Source of the DNA: Oscillatoriaceae cyanobacterium Prado104
GTDB lineage: Bacteria; Cyanobacteriota; Cyanobacteriia; Cyanobacteriales; Microcoleaceae
Direction: 5' to 3'
Length of the DNA: 64,000 nucleotides
Assembly (NCBI GenBank): GCA_025454405.1
Contig: JALOON010000079.1
Location: 1-64,000, forward strand
Part shown: positions 56,267 through 64,000 of the stretch, piece after piece
Numbering within the stretch: the stretch's first letter is position 1
Layout of the letters: each line of letters opens with the position of its first letter
Translations under genes and position numbers: made by a program
The notes under the pieces: generated by a model
The model's input: only the letters and a program-made list of their open reading frames with translations
What the model was told of the DNA's origin: nothing
The model's database searches: none

Positions 56267-57160
56267 TTACGAGATCGACCAGTTTTTTGGCGTAACTCCC
56301 GTCAAGCGTTTGAAGTGGCGATTCAGGTGGCTTTGATGGCTAAAACCGCAGGCGATCGCAACTTCAGACAAACTCATCTTTCCCTGCAAAAGCAATTGTT
56401 TTGCTCGTTCTACCCGCTGTTGAATTACATATTGGTACGGGCTAATACCAGTCGCTTGTTTAAAAGCGCGGGAAAAATGATAGGGACTCAGTTGCGCGAT
56501 CGCAGCCAATTCCTCTAAACTTAATTCTTGCTCCAAATAATCGTTGATGTAGTCCGTAACTAACCTCAATTTATGCGGGCAAATCCCACCGTTGTAGCTA
56601 ACAGTTCGATGTCCTTGCGTCGAATAATGTCGCAATAAATGTACCGCAAGAGCATTCGCCATTGTCTCGACATAAATCCGGCTGCCAATTGCGTTAGATT
56701 GCAATTCGGCTTTAAGTGCGAGTCCTATTTGGTGAATCAGCGGATCTTGAAATGCCATCGGCCACAATAACTCAACTCGATCGGTATTGAATAACTCCAG
56801 TGCGCTGCGAACTAATAAGTCGCGACCGAGATTGAGAGAAAGCAAATTCATTTCACCGTGCCAGCGAAGTTTGTGAGATAAATTGAACGGACAAATACCT
56901 AGCGCGCCCGGAAATACTTGCTTGGTTTCCCACCTGCCGTCAATCTTGCGTTCCATCTGAAAACTCTGTCCGAGGTTAATGCCGATCGAGTACAAATTCA
57001 TCGCATATTCCGGAGTTTCAAACGGTGGCTGAACGTGATATTCTAAACTGATGCCAGTCCAAATTGTGCGATCGCTCCCCAGAATTGGCAAGCGAGGAAA
57101 TATCTGAGGAAAATGCTGTGCTTGACTTGCACCGACAGCGGGAATGTTACCTTCAGACAT
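56267..57160 (-). CDS. AraC-family transcriptional regulator
   Basis: About 297 residues from the ATG at 57160. N-terminal sensing domain, then YNGGICPHKLRLVTDYINDYL and two helix-turn-helix units ([48 protein letters not shown]). It regulates an unknown target, possibly the adjacent peptide-export genes. It is divergent from the C39 transporter gene, with ~220 bases between starts. Confidence 0.85.
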   Translation of the reverse strand: MSEGNIPAVGASQAQHFPQIFPRLPILGSDRTIWTGISLEYHVQPPFETPEYAMNLYSIGINLGQSFQMERKIDGRWETKQVFPGALGICPFNLSHKLRWHGEMNLLSLNLGRDLLVRSALELFNTDRVELLWPMAFQDPLIHQIGLALKAELQSNAIGSRIYVETMANALAVHLLRHYSTQGHRTVSYNGGICPHKLRLVTDYINDYLEQELSLEELAAIAQLSPYHFSRAFKQATGISPYQYVIQQRVERAKQLLLQGKMSLSEVAIACGFSHQSHLNRHFKRLTGVTPKNWSIS

Positions 57161-57382
57161 GATGCGCGCTCCTGTGTTAGAAACATATTCTAGAACTGAA
57201 GTTCTGACAGCCAAACCGATCGATCGCAGATAGAGCAATTTTAAATCGTTTGTTAACCACTAAATCTCTCTCTCATCTCAATCTCCGTACCCTCTGCACC
57301 CTCTGCGGTTTATTAAAAAAAGTAAAGAACATTACTCAACACTTATGTAGTAGTAAGTGAATTTTTCACCTTCTAAATTGCT

Positions 57383-59527
57383 ATGAAATATCCCGTAGTT
57401 CTCCAACACAGCGAAGAAGATTGCGGCGCCGCCTGTCTAGCCACCGTCGCCAAATCCTGCGGGCGCACGCTAGCCATGAATCGCGTCCGCGAAGCCGTCG
57501 GTACCGGACAATTGGGAACAACGCTGCTTGGCTTGCGCCGCGGGGCCGAAGCTTTGGGCTTTCACGCCCGTTCCGTCAAAGCCACACCCGAATTGATCGA
57601 TCGCCTCAACGAAGCCCCATTGCCCGCGATCGTCCACTGGAAAGGCGTTCACTGGGTCGTCCTGTACGGCATCAAGGGCAAAAAGTATGTCGTTGCCGAT
57701 CCGGGCGCGGGCCTGCGCTACCTCACGCGGGAGGCGCTTGCAGAGTCTTGGAACAACGGCGTGATGCTGCTGCTGGTCCCCGATGACAACCGTTTCTGGG
57801 CCCAGCCAAACGATCGAGTTGGCGGATTTGGGCGCTTTTTGCGGCGCGTTTGGCACTACCGGGGCTTAGTTGCCGAAGTTTTGCCGCTGAATTTAGCGAT
57901 CGGATTGCTATCTCTGGCATTTCCTCTATTGCTTCAGGTACTCACCGATGATGTGTTGGTGCGGCAAGACACGCAACTGTTAGTAACGATCGCGATCGCC
58001 ACCGCTGCTACGATTGTTTTCAGCAGCCTGTTGCGCCTCGTTCAAGCAAATTTAGTCGCTCATTTAGCCCAACGCTTAGAATTAGGATTGGCACTAGAAT
58101 TCGGCCGCCAAATTCTGCAACTTCCCCTCACTTACTACGAATCCCACCGCAGCGGCGAAATCGTCAGCCGCCTCCGCGACATCCGGGAAATCAACCTGTT
58201 AGTTTCCCAAGTAGTTACTACCTTGCCCAGCGAATCTTTCATCGCCCTGATATCTTTGGGATTGATGTCAATTTATAGCTGGAAACTAACTCTCGCTGCC
58301 GTCGGAGTCGCCCTTTTTACAAGTCTTTGTGCTTTCATCTTCCTGCCTGTTTTGCAACAGAAAACCCGCGATGTTTTGGTAGCGGATACTGAAAATCAAG
58401 GTTTTTTAGTCGAGACATTCAAAGGCGCTTTAACTCTCAAAACCAACAGCGCGGCACCTCAAGCTTGGGAAGAATTGCAAAGCCTCTTCGGGCACTTGGC
58501 AAATATCACCTTTCGCTTGCTGCAAATCGGCATTGCTAACAGCGTTTTTTCCAGCTTCGCATCGGGGCTGGGCAGCCTGACTGTGTTGTGTTTTGGCAGC
58601 TTTTTAGTAATTCGTCAGGAACTTTCGATCGGGCAATTGCTAGCATTTAACGGCATGAGTCGCAACTTCACCGCCCTCATCGAAACCACCATCAATTTAG
58701 CCGACGAATTCGCCCGCGCCCAAACAGCAATTCAGCGCCTCGCCGACATCACCGACACCACTTCCGAGATGCGGGAAAATGCCTCGCGCGATCGGGCCGA
58801 CATTCCCGCTAATGCCGATATTGTTTGCAAAAATCTCAATTTCCACCATATCGGCCGCGTGGATTTGCTGAAAGATTTTTCCCTAACAATTCCCGGCGGC
58901 AAAGTAACAGCTTTAATTGGCAAATCCGGCTGCGGCAAAAGTACGCTGGCAAAACTGCTTGCCGGTTTGTATCCGCTGCAATCTGGGAATATCCGCTTCG
59001 GCAATTACAATCAATCCGATTTATCTTTAGAATGCCTGCGGGAACAAGTCGTACTGGTTCCGCAGGAGGCGCATTTTTGGAGTCGATCGATTCTCGATAA
59101 TTTCCGTTTTTGTTACCCGCAAGCGACTTTAGAACAGATAGTAACAGCTTGCAAGATTGCCTGTGCCGATGAATTTGTCAGCGAACTTCCCGATACTTAT
59201 CAAACAGTTTTGGGGGAATTTGGCGCGAATCTTTCTGGGGGACAAAGGCAAAGATTGGCGATCGCCCGCGCTTTAATTGCCGATCCGCCGGTGTTGATTT
59301 TAGATGAATCGACGGCTGCCCTCGACCCGGCAACGGAAACAGAAGTGCTCGATCGATTGCTTGTTTCCCGTCAGGGCAAAACAACTATTTTAATCAGTCA
59401 CCGTCCCCGAGTTATTGGACGGGCAGATTGGATTGTATTGGTCGATCGGGGGGAACTTAAACTAACAGGAACTCCGGCAGAGTTGAATCAAATTCCGGGG
59501 GAACATTTGGATTTTTTGCATTTGTGA
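57383..59527 (+). CDS. C39-peptidase-containing ABC exporter
   Basis: 714 residues. N-terminal peptidase C39: Gln8 and Cys14 in LQHSEEDCGAACL, His in GVHWVVLYG, Asp in VADPGAG. These cut after double glycine. Then six membrane segments (about 160-430) and an ATPase domain: Walker A GKSGCGKST, signature LSGGQRQR, Walker B VLILDEST, and the H-loop ISHRP. It would remove GG leaders and export the peptides encoded at 50.8-54.1 kb together with the HlyD adaptor. Complete. Confidence 0.92.
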   Translation: MKYPVVLQHSEEDCGAACLATVAKSCGRTLAMNRVREAVGTGQLGTTLLGLRRGAEALGFHARSVKATPELIDRLNEAPLPAIVHWKGVHWVVLYGIKGKKYVVADPGAGLRYLTREALAESWNNGVMLLLVPDDNRFWAQPNDRVGGFGRFLRRVWHYRGLVAEVLPLNLAIGLLSLAFPLLLQVLTDDVLVRQDTQLLVTIAIATAATIVFSSLLRLVQANLVAHLAQRLELGLALEFGRQILQLPLTYYESHRSGEIVSRLRDIREINLLVSQVVTTLPSESFIALISLGLMSIYSWKLTLAAVGVALFTSLCAFIFLPVLQQKTRDVLVADTENQGFLVETFKGALTLKTNSAAPQAWEELQSLFGHLANITFRLLQIGIANSVFSSFASGLGSLTVLCFGSFLVIRQELSIGQLLAFNGMSRNFTALIETTINLADEFARAQTAIQRLADITDTTSEMRENASRDRADIPANADIVCKNLNFHHIGRVDLLKDFSLTIPGGKVTALIGKSGCGKSTLAKLLAGLYPLQSGNIRFGNYNQSDLSLECLREQVVLVPQEAHFWSRSILDNFRFCYPQATLEQIVTACKIACADEFVSELPDTYQTVLGEFGANLSGGQRQRLAIARALIADPPVLILDESTAALDPATETEVLDRLLVSRQGKTTILISHRPRVIGRADWIVLVDRGELKLTGTPAELNQIPGEHLDFLHL

Positions 59528-59668
59528 TATTTTTGCGGTTTTTTTACCGCAGATTTATGCAGATGTACGCAGATGAACGCAGATGGGGATTGGGAATTAG
59601 TTGATGAAACTATGGCTCCTAATTTTGATTTGGTATTGAATACGAGTTATAATAGTTGGGTAACGTTG

Positions 59669-59716
59669 GGGTAAGTAAAAAATAACATGAATCAAACTTC
59701 TACAGTTACGATCGGC
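59669..59716. repeat. 48-base direct repeat (pairs with 59898-59945)
   Basis: The segment GTAAGTAAAAAATAA.ATGAATC onward to CGATCGGCA appears at both places with one or two mismatches. The two bracket the 53-aa gene. The left copy retains only MNQTSTVTIGTPKA of the antitoxin-like start. Confidence 0.85.
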
Positions 59717-59742
59717 ACTCCTAAAGCACGGATCGTCAAAAA

Positions 59743-59904
59743 ATGCAGACAGTAGAAACCCTTCACCGCGAAGCAATGGAACTGGTCGATCGAGCCATTT
59801 TCGCCCGTCAGTGCGGCGAGTTCGATCGAGTGACTGCACTCACAAAAGCCGCCTTTGTCAAAGAACGCGCCGCAGCGGATTTAGTCGCAAACGAATTGGA
59901 GTAA
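59743..59904 (+). CDS. small conserved-type helical protein of 53 residues
   Basis: MQTVETLHREAMELVDRAIFA ... AAADLVANELE. It appears all-helical and is rich in Ala, Glu and Arg. No family recognised. It ends immediately before the second direct repeat, 12 bases before the start of the antitoxin-like gene. The two probably form one transcript. Confidence 0.5.
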   Translation: MQTVETLHREAMELVDRAIFARQCGEFDRVTALTKAAFVKERAAADLVANELE

Positions 59905-59916
59905 GTAAAAAATAAT

Positions 59917-60162
59917 ATGAATCAAACTTCTACAGTTACGATCGGCAGTACATTTTACAAAATCCTCGCTGAACTTTATGCTAGTTCGGGAAAATCAATC
60001 CAAGCAATTCTCGAACAGGCGATCGAACAATACCGAAGACAACTGTTTTTAGAAGCAGCCGATCGAGCTTATATTGCTTTGCGCAATGATTCTGAAGCTT
60101 GGCAAGAAGAAGTTGAAGAACGATCGGTCTGGGATATCACTTTAGAGGATGGTTTAGAATGA
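59917..60162 (+). CDS. antitoxin-like small protein
   Basis: 81 residues: TVTIGSTFYKILAELYASSGKSIQAILEQAIEQYRRQLFLEAA then an acidic tail (SEAWQEEVEERSVWD). The short strand + helices and acidic tail resemble ribbon-helix-helix antitoxins. The stop overlaps the start of the next gene by four bases (ATGA), so they are translationally coupled. Confidence 0.6.
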   Translation: MNQTSTVTIGSTFYKILAELYASSGKSIQAILEQAIEQYRRQLFLEAADRAYIALRNDSEAWQEEVEERSVWDITLEDGLE

Positions 60163-60410
60163 CTTCAGTCAACCGGAAACAAATTAGTCTTTATGAAGAA
60201 GCTCGATCTGGCTTAAATTCTTTAGTCAAACAAACGGCTCAAGTTGGTGTTGGTTTGTTAGGGATGCTGTTGCTGACAGGAGGAAATCCGCCAGCTTTGA
60301 CAGTAGGTTTAAGTGTAGTTGGAGGAATTGCGTTTGTTGCTTGGAGTGAAGAAAAGCGACTAACTAAATTTTATGCGCGACAAACTCAGCATCGCCCGCC
60401 AGGGGTTTAA
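60159..60410 (+). CDS. small two-segment membrane protein
   Basis: 83 residues. A basic N-terminal part (KQISLYEEARSGL) leads to two hydrophobic segments (VGVGLLGMLLLTG, TVGLSVVGGIAFVAW) and a basic end. Coupled to the antitoxin-like gene; a membrane toxin partner is possible but the sequence does not show it. No named family. Confidence 0.5.
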   Translation: MTSVNRKQISLYEEARSGLNSLVKQTAQVGVGLLGMLLLTGGNPPALTVGLSVVGGIAFVAWSEEKRLTKFYARQTQHRPPGV

Positions 60411-60608
60411 ACCCACAGCGAGTAGCTAAAGTCGTCGGTCGCCGACTGGATAAAAATTTAGTTCGCTAAAGTGGAATTAAACTATTGCAGTCATGTCTTG
60501 CGCAAACAGTCGATCGCCCTTGCTCCTCATTTTTCCGGAATTTTCAGGGTCGATCGCGTATCTATAAAAAATTCTATAATCAATCCATATTCTAAAATCT
60601 ATAACCAA

Positions 60609-62942
60609 ATGGCGACACCAGTTGATTTTCCGAAATATCTGCAATTCCTGGTTGAGTCTTATCGAGAAAAACAGCATCTCTACACGCTGACGGATTTACA
60701 GGTAGAGGTGCGGGTGGAAATGCCACCGGAAGAGCGATCGCCAGAAAATAAACCAGAAACGAAACCCGCAGAAAATAAACCAAAAACGAAAATCGAGCGG
60801 CTGGAAGTGCTGGCGGGAATCCGCAAGTACGTACAGCAGGGAAATGTGCTGCTAGTCGGCAAACCAGGTTCGGGAAAATCGACGGTTTTGCAGCGTTTTC
60901 GGTGGGAATTGGCACGAGAGGCATTGGAGGATGGCGATCGACTGATTCCGGTGTTGGTGCAGTTGAGGAGCGATCGATCGATCGTGCAAGCAATCTGCGC
61001 CGAATTTCGACTGGCAAAGCTGAGAGTGAGCCCGGAAGAGGTGGATGATTTGCTGCTGGATGGCAAGTTGCTGCTGTTGCTGGATGGCGTGAATGAGATG
61101 CCATCGCAACAACGGCGACAGGAATTGCAGTTATTTCGCGACGATAATCGCGATACGCCGATGATTTTCACGACGCGGGATTTGGCGCTAGGCGGATCTT
61201 TGGGAATTGAAAAACAACTGGAAATGTGCGCGCTGACGGAACCGCAAATGCGGGATTTTGTAAGCAAGTATTTGCCGCAACATGGGGATTTGCTGCTGCA
61301 ACAATTGCGCGATCAACTGCGAGAAATTGCGGAAACGCCGTTGCTACTGAAAATGATGTGTGAGGTGTTTGAAAGTACCGGGGAAATTCCCCAGAGTAAG
61401 GGCGAGTTGTTTCAGAAGTTAGATCGCCAGTATGAAAAATTTAAGGGCGGTGCGTCGGTTTCGGATGATTTTCGGCGGTTCAAGTCGAAGCTTTTGCAGC
61501 AGTTGGCTTTTGTGATGTTGCAGGGCGATTCGCGGCAGCCTGCGGATGGTTTGGTGGCAATTTCTCGCGATCGGGCTGAGGGGATTTTGGAGCGCTGGTT
61601 GCGCGATGAGGGGGAACTGGATGCGCCAACGAAAGCGAAGGAATGGCTGGAGGATTTACTGGAACATCATCTGTTGCAGGTGGCTGCAAAGCCGGAGGAA
61701 ATTGAATTTCATCATCAGTTGTTTCAGGAGTATTATGCGGCGCGGGCGTTACTAAAACTGTTTGATGAGAAGCATCCTGATGCGATCGGCGATCGACGGT
61801 TGCAGCATTTCTATTTGAATTATTTTAAATGGACGGAGCCTCTGGCGTTCATGCTGTCGTTGTTGGGAGATGAGGCGCAGGCGGTGCGGGTGGTGCGGCT
61901 GGCATTGGATGTGGATTTGATGTTGGGGGCGCGACTGGCGGGTGAGGTGAAGCGGGAGTTTCAGAAGCGGGCGGTTGCGTTGGTGGATGCGTTGGATGTG
62001 TCGGGGTGGTTGAAGGTTGAGCTTTTGGGGCAGGTGCGATCGGATGATGCGATTCCGGGGTTACTCAAACTTACTGAACATTCAAACTCGGATGTGCGTA
62101 AGAGCGCAGCAGATGCCTTATGCGAAATCGGTGGCGAAGCAGCGATTCCGGGATTGCTTAAACTCGCTGAAAATTCAGACTCTTATGTGCGTAGGAGAGC
62201 GGTAGATACCTTAGGCAAAATCGGTTCTGAGGCAGCGATTCCGGGATTCCTTAAACTCCTTGAAAATTCAGACTCTTCTGTGCGTAGTATCGTGGCAGAT
62301 GCCTTAGGCAAAATCGGTTCTGAGGTGGCGATTCCGGGATTGCTTAAACTCCTTGAAAATTCAAACTCTGATGTGCCTGCAAATGCTGTAGATATCTTAT
62401 TAGGTATTGATTTAATTTTTAGATTAAGCTCCAACTCTGATGGGCGTAGGGCAGCAGAAGCATTAGGCAAAATTGGTTCCGAGGTGGCGATTCCAGGATT
62501 GCTTAAACTCCTTGAAAATTCAGACTATTATGTGCGTATTATGGCGGCAGATGCCTTAGACGGAATCGGTTCTGAGGTGGCGATTCCAGGATTGCTTAAA
62601 CTCCTTAAAAATTCAGACTCCGATCTGCGTAGGAGGGCGGCATATGCCTTAGGCGAAATCGGTGGCGAGGCAGCCATTCCAGGATTGCTTAAACTCCTTG
62701 AAGATCCAAATTCTGATGTGCGTAGTATGGTGGCATATGCCTTCGGCAAAATCGGTGATGAGGCAGCCATTCCAGGATTGCTTAAACTCCTTGAAGATCC
62801 AAATTCTGATGTGCGTAGTATGGCAGCATATTGGCAGCATATGCCTTCGGCAAAATCGGTGATGAGGCAGCCATTCCAGGATTGCTTAAACTCGCTGAAG
62901 ATTCAGACTCTTATGTGCGTAGTTGGGCAGCAGATGCCTTAG
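60609..62942 (+). CDS. NACHT NTPase with HEAT repeats (first frame)
   Basis: About 777 residues in this frame from the ATG at 60609. N-terminal region of ~80 residues with an EEPE/KPETK linker, then NACHT ATPase: Walker A VGKPGSGKST (near 85) and Walker B LLLLLDGVNEMP, followed by TTRD. From about 62050, 31-residue HEAT units (AIPGLLKLLENSDSDVRRRAA) repeat. Such proteins act as sensors, and several related bacterial NLR-like NACHT proteins defend against phage. At 62831-62842 an 11-base tandem duplication (TGGCAGCATAT twice) shifts the frame, ending this reading at 62942. Confidence 0.8.
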   Translation: MATPVDFPKYLQFLVESYREKQHLYTLTDLQVEVRVEMPPEERSPENKPETKPAENKPKTKIERLEVLAGIRKYVQQGNVLLVGKPGSGKSTVLQRFRWELAREALEDGDRLIPVLVQLRSDRSIVQAICAEFRLAKLRVSPEEVDDLLLDGKLLLLLDGVNEMPSQQRRQELQLFRDDNRDTPMIFTTRDLALGGSLGIEKQLEMCALTEPQMRDFVSKYLPQHGDLLLQQLRDQLREIAETPLLLKMMCEVFESTGEIPQSKGELFQKLDRQYEKFKGGASVSDDFRRFKSKLLQQLAFVMLQGDSRQPADGLVAISRDRAEGILERWLRDEGELDAPTKAKEWLEDLLEHHLLQVAAKPEEIEFHHQLFQEYYAARALLKLFDEKHPDAIGDRRLQHFYLNYFKWTEPLAFMLSLLGDEAQAVRVVRLALDVDLMLGARLAGEVKREFQKRAVALVDALDVSGWLKVELLGQVRSDDAIPGLLKLTEHSNSDVRKSAADALCEIGGEAAIPGLLKLAENSDSYVRRRAVDTLGKIGSEAAIPGFLKLLENSDSSVRSIVADALGKIGSEVAIPGLLKLLENSNSDVPANAVDILLGIDLIFRLSSNSDGRRAAEALGKIGSEVAIPGLLKLLENSDYYVRIMAADALDGIGSEVAIPGLLKLLKNSDSDLRRRAAYALGEIGGEAAIPGLLKLLEDPNSDVRSMVAYAFGKIGDEAAIPGLLKLLEDPNSDVRSMAAYWQHMPSAKSVMRQPFQDCLNSLKIQTLMCVVGQQMP

Positions 62943-63313
62943 GCAAAATCGGTTCTGAAGTAGCGATTCCGGGATTACTTAAACTTGTTGAAGATTCAGA
63001 CTCTGATGTGCGTAGGAGCGTGGCAAAGGCTTTAGGCAAAATCGGTTCTGAAGTAGCGATTCCGGGATTACTTAAACTCGTTGAAGATTCAGACTCTGAT
63101 GTGCGTAGTAGTGTAGCAGATGCCTTAAGCAAAATTGGTTCAGAAGCGGCGATTTTGGGATTGCTTAATCTCGTTAAAAATTCAAACTCTGATGTATGTT
63201 TTATGGTGGCAGAAATCTTAGGCAAAATCGGTAACAAAACGGCTATTCAGGGACTGCTTAAACTCGCTAAAATTCAGATAGGCATGTGCGTAGTAGCGTG
63301 GCAAATATCTTAG
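62831..63313 (+). CDS. HEAT-repeat continuation in a second frame
   Basis: Reads AAYAFGKIGDEAAIPGLLKL and five more HEAT units in perfect register with the first part, following the 11-base duplication. It is not an independent gene. It ends in VVAWQIS after a one-base loss at about 63265 (CTAAAATTCAG where other units have CTGAAGATTCAG). Confidence 0.6.
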   Translation: MAAYAFGKIGDEAAIPGLLKLAEDSDSYVRSWAADALGKIGSEVAIPGLLKLVEDSDSDVRRSVAKALGKIGSEVAIPGLLKLVEDSDSDVRSSVADALSKIGSEAAILGLLNLVKNSNSDVCFMVAEILGKIGNKTAIQGLLKLAKIQIGMCVVAWQIS

Positions 63314-64000
63314 GCAAAATCGGTGACGAAGCAGCATTTTCAGGATTGCTTAAACTCGCTGAAGATTCAGATAGGCATGTGCGTAGTAGCGTGGCAAATG
63401 CCCTCAGCAAAATCGGGGACGAAGCAGCCATTCTAGGATTGCTTAAACTCGCTGAAGATTCAGATTCTTATGTGCGTAGTATGGTGGCAGATGCCTTAGG
63501 CAATATCGGTGACGAGGCAGCGATTCCGGGATTGTTTAAACTCGTTAAAGATTCAGACTCTTATGTGCGTTGGAGAGTGGCATATGCCTTAAGCAAAATC
63601 GGTGATAAGATAGCGGTTCCGGGATTGTTTAAACTCCTTGAAAATTCAGACTCTGATGTGCGTAAGATTGCAGCAGATGCCTTAAGCAAAATTGGTTCAG
63701 AAGCGGCGATTTTGGGATTACTTAAACTAATTAAAAATTCAGACTATGATGAGGTGCGTTGGCTCGCAGCATATGCTTTATGTAAAATTGGTTGCCATAT
63801 AGGTTACCATGCGATAGTTAAGGGATCAATTAAACTCACTTATTTAATCTTATCCGTAAGTTTAAGAGCGCAAAATGCTTTAAAAAACATCGGTTTCGAT
63901 GTGGCGAGTTGGAGATTGCTTAAAGTCGTTAAATATTCAGACTGGAATATGTGTAATAGGGTAGCATATGCCTTAGAAAATATCGATTTCGTGGCGCTGC
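63268..64000 (+). pseudogene. HEAT-repeat continuation in a third frame, runs off the window
   Basis: From about 63268 the third frame stays open to the window end (FSGLLKLAEDSDRHVRSSVAN ... LSKIGDEAAIL ...), with eight more units. Near 63780 they degenerate (LCKIGCHIGYHAIVKG). With both frame errors corrected, the original protein has ~20 units and is not complete within the window. Confidence 0.6.

Overview
The window looks like the chromosome of a filamentous, Microcoleus/Oscillatoria-like cyanobacterium. Three things point there: abundant GCGATCGC (HIP1-type) octamers, a plant-type phytoene desaturase/phytoene synthase pair, and the cyanobacterial/plastid ribosomal protein PSRP-3. The intergenic DNA is also full of short hairpin and tandem repeats. 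The genus is inference; no rRNA or tRNA gene was recognised. Gene density is moderate, and many genes are truncated, frameshifted or interrupted by repeats.

Layout. 0.1-9.7 kb holds housekeeping and metabolic genes: an acyl-CoA dehydrogenase, an SbcD-like nuclease, a methyltransferase, PSRP-3, a HAD phosphatase, a SMI1/KNR4 protein, and pds-crtB (phytoene to zeta-carotene). 9.9-23.1 kb holds a TnpB remnant and two very large secreted-type DUF4347/RTX proteins. The first is split by one extra base in a TP-repeat tract; the second carries a dispersed hairpin repeat translated in frame. Between them lie an MddA-like methyltransferase and a histidine kinase/response regulator pair. 23.9-32.8 kb holds the high-affinity potassium system: a small RCK-like gene, kdpA (with an unusual Pro/Ala tail), kdpB, an inserted Uma2 nuclease gene, kdpG/F, kdpC and a short kdpD. 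32.8-42.9 kb is the most unusual part. It has two PatA/PatG-type cyanobactin maturation proteases (one lacking the catalytic Asp and His), flanking several small peptides that look like RiPP precursors and a four-LamG protein. The LamG protein ends in the same tail as a 66-aa peptide (EDYG[FY]WWxQML then RRGRIWS). One peptide resembles an anacyclamide-type precursor (core region SSPWDPF). Another joins a cyanobactin leader to a Pro/Cys-rich repeat.

43-50 kb holds a cation/proton antiporter, a deletion-fused AraC/ferric-reductase pair, a monooxygenase-like protein, an alpha/beta hydrolase and an HlyD adaptor. 50-60 kb is a second peptide-export locus. It has seven short double-glycine leader peptides on the minus strand (plus a leader-only relic), an RTX protein, two secreted or beta-rich proteins, AraC regulators and their relics, and a C39-peptidase ABC exporter that would cleave after GG and export with the HlyD adaptor. 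A PIN toxin with a damaged antitoxin lies within this block. 59.7-64 kb holds small antitoxin-like genes and a NACHT NTPase with about twenty HEAT repeats, which contains two frameshifts and runs off the window.

How parts may work together: the C39 transporter, HlyD and GG peptides form a plausible bacteriocin-like export system. The PatG-type protease with its neighbouring precursor-like peptides forms a candidate RiPP system that lacks recognisable heterocyclase (PatD) or prenyltransferase (PatF) genes in this window.
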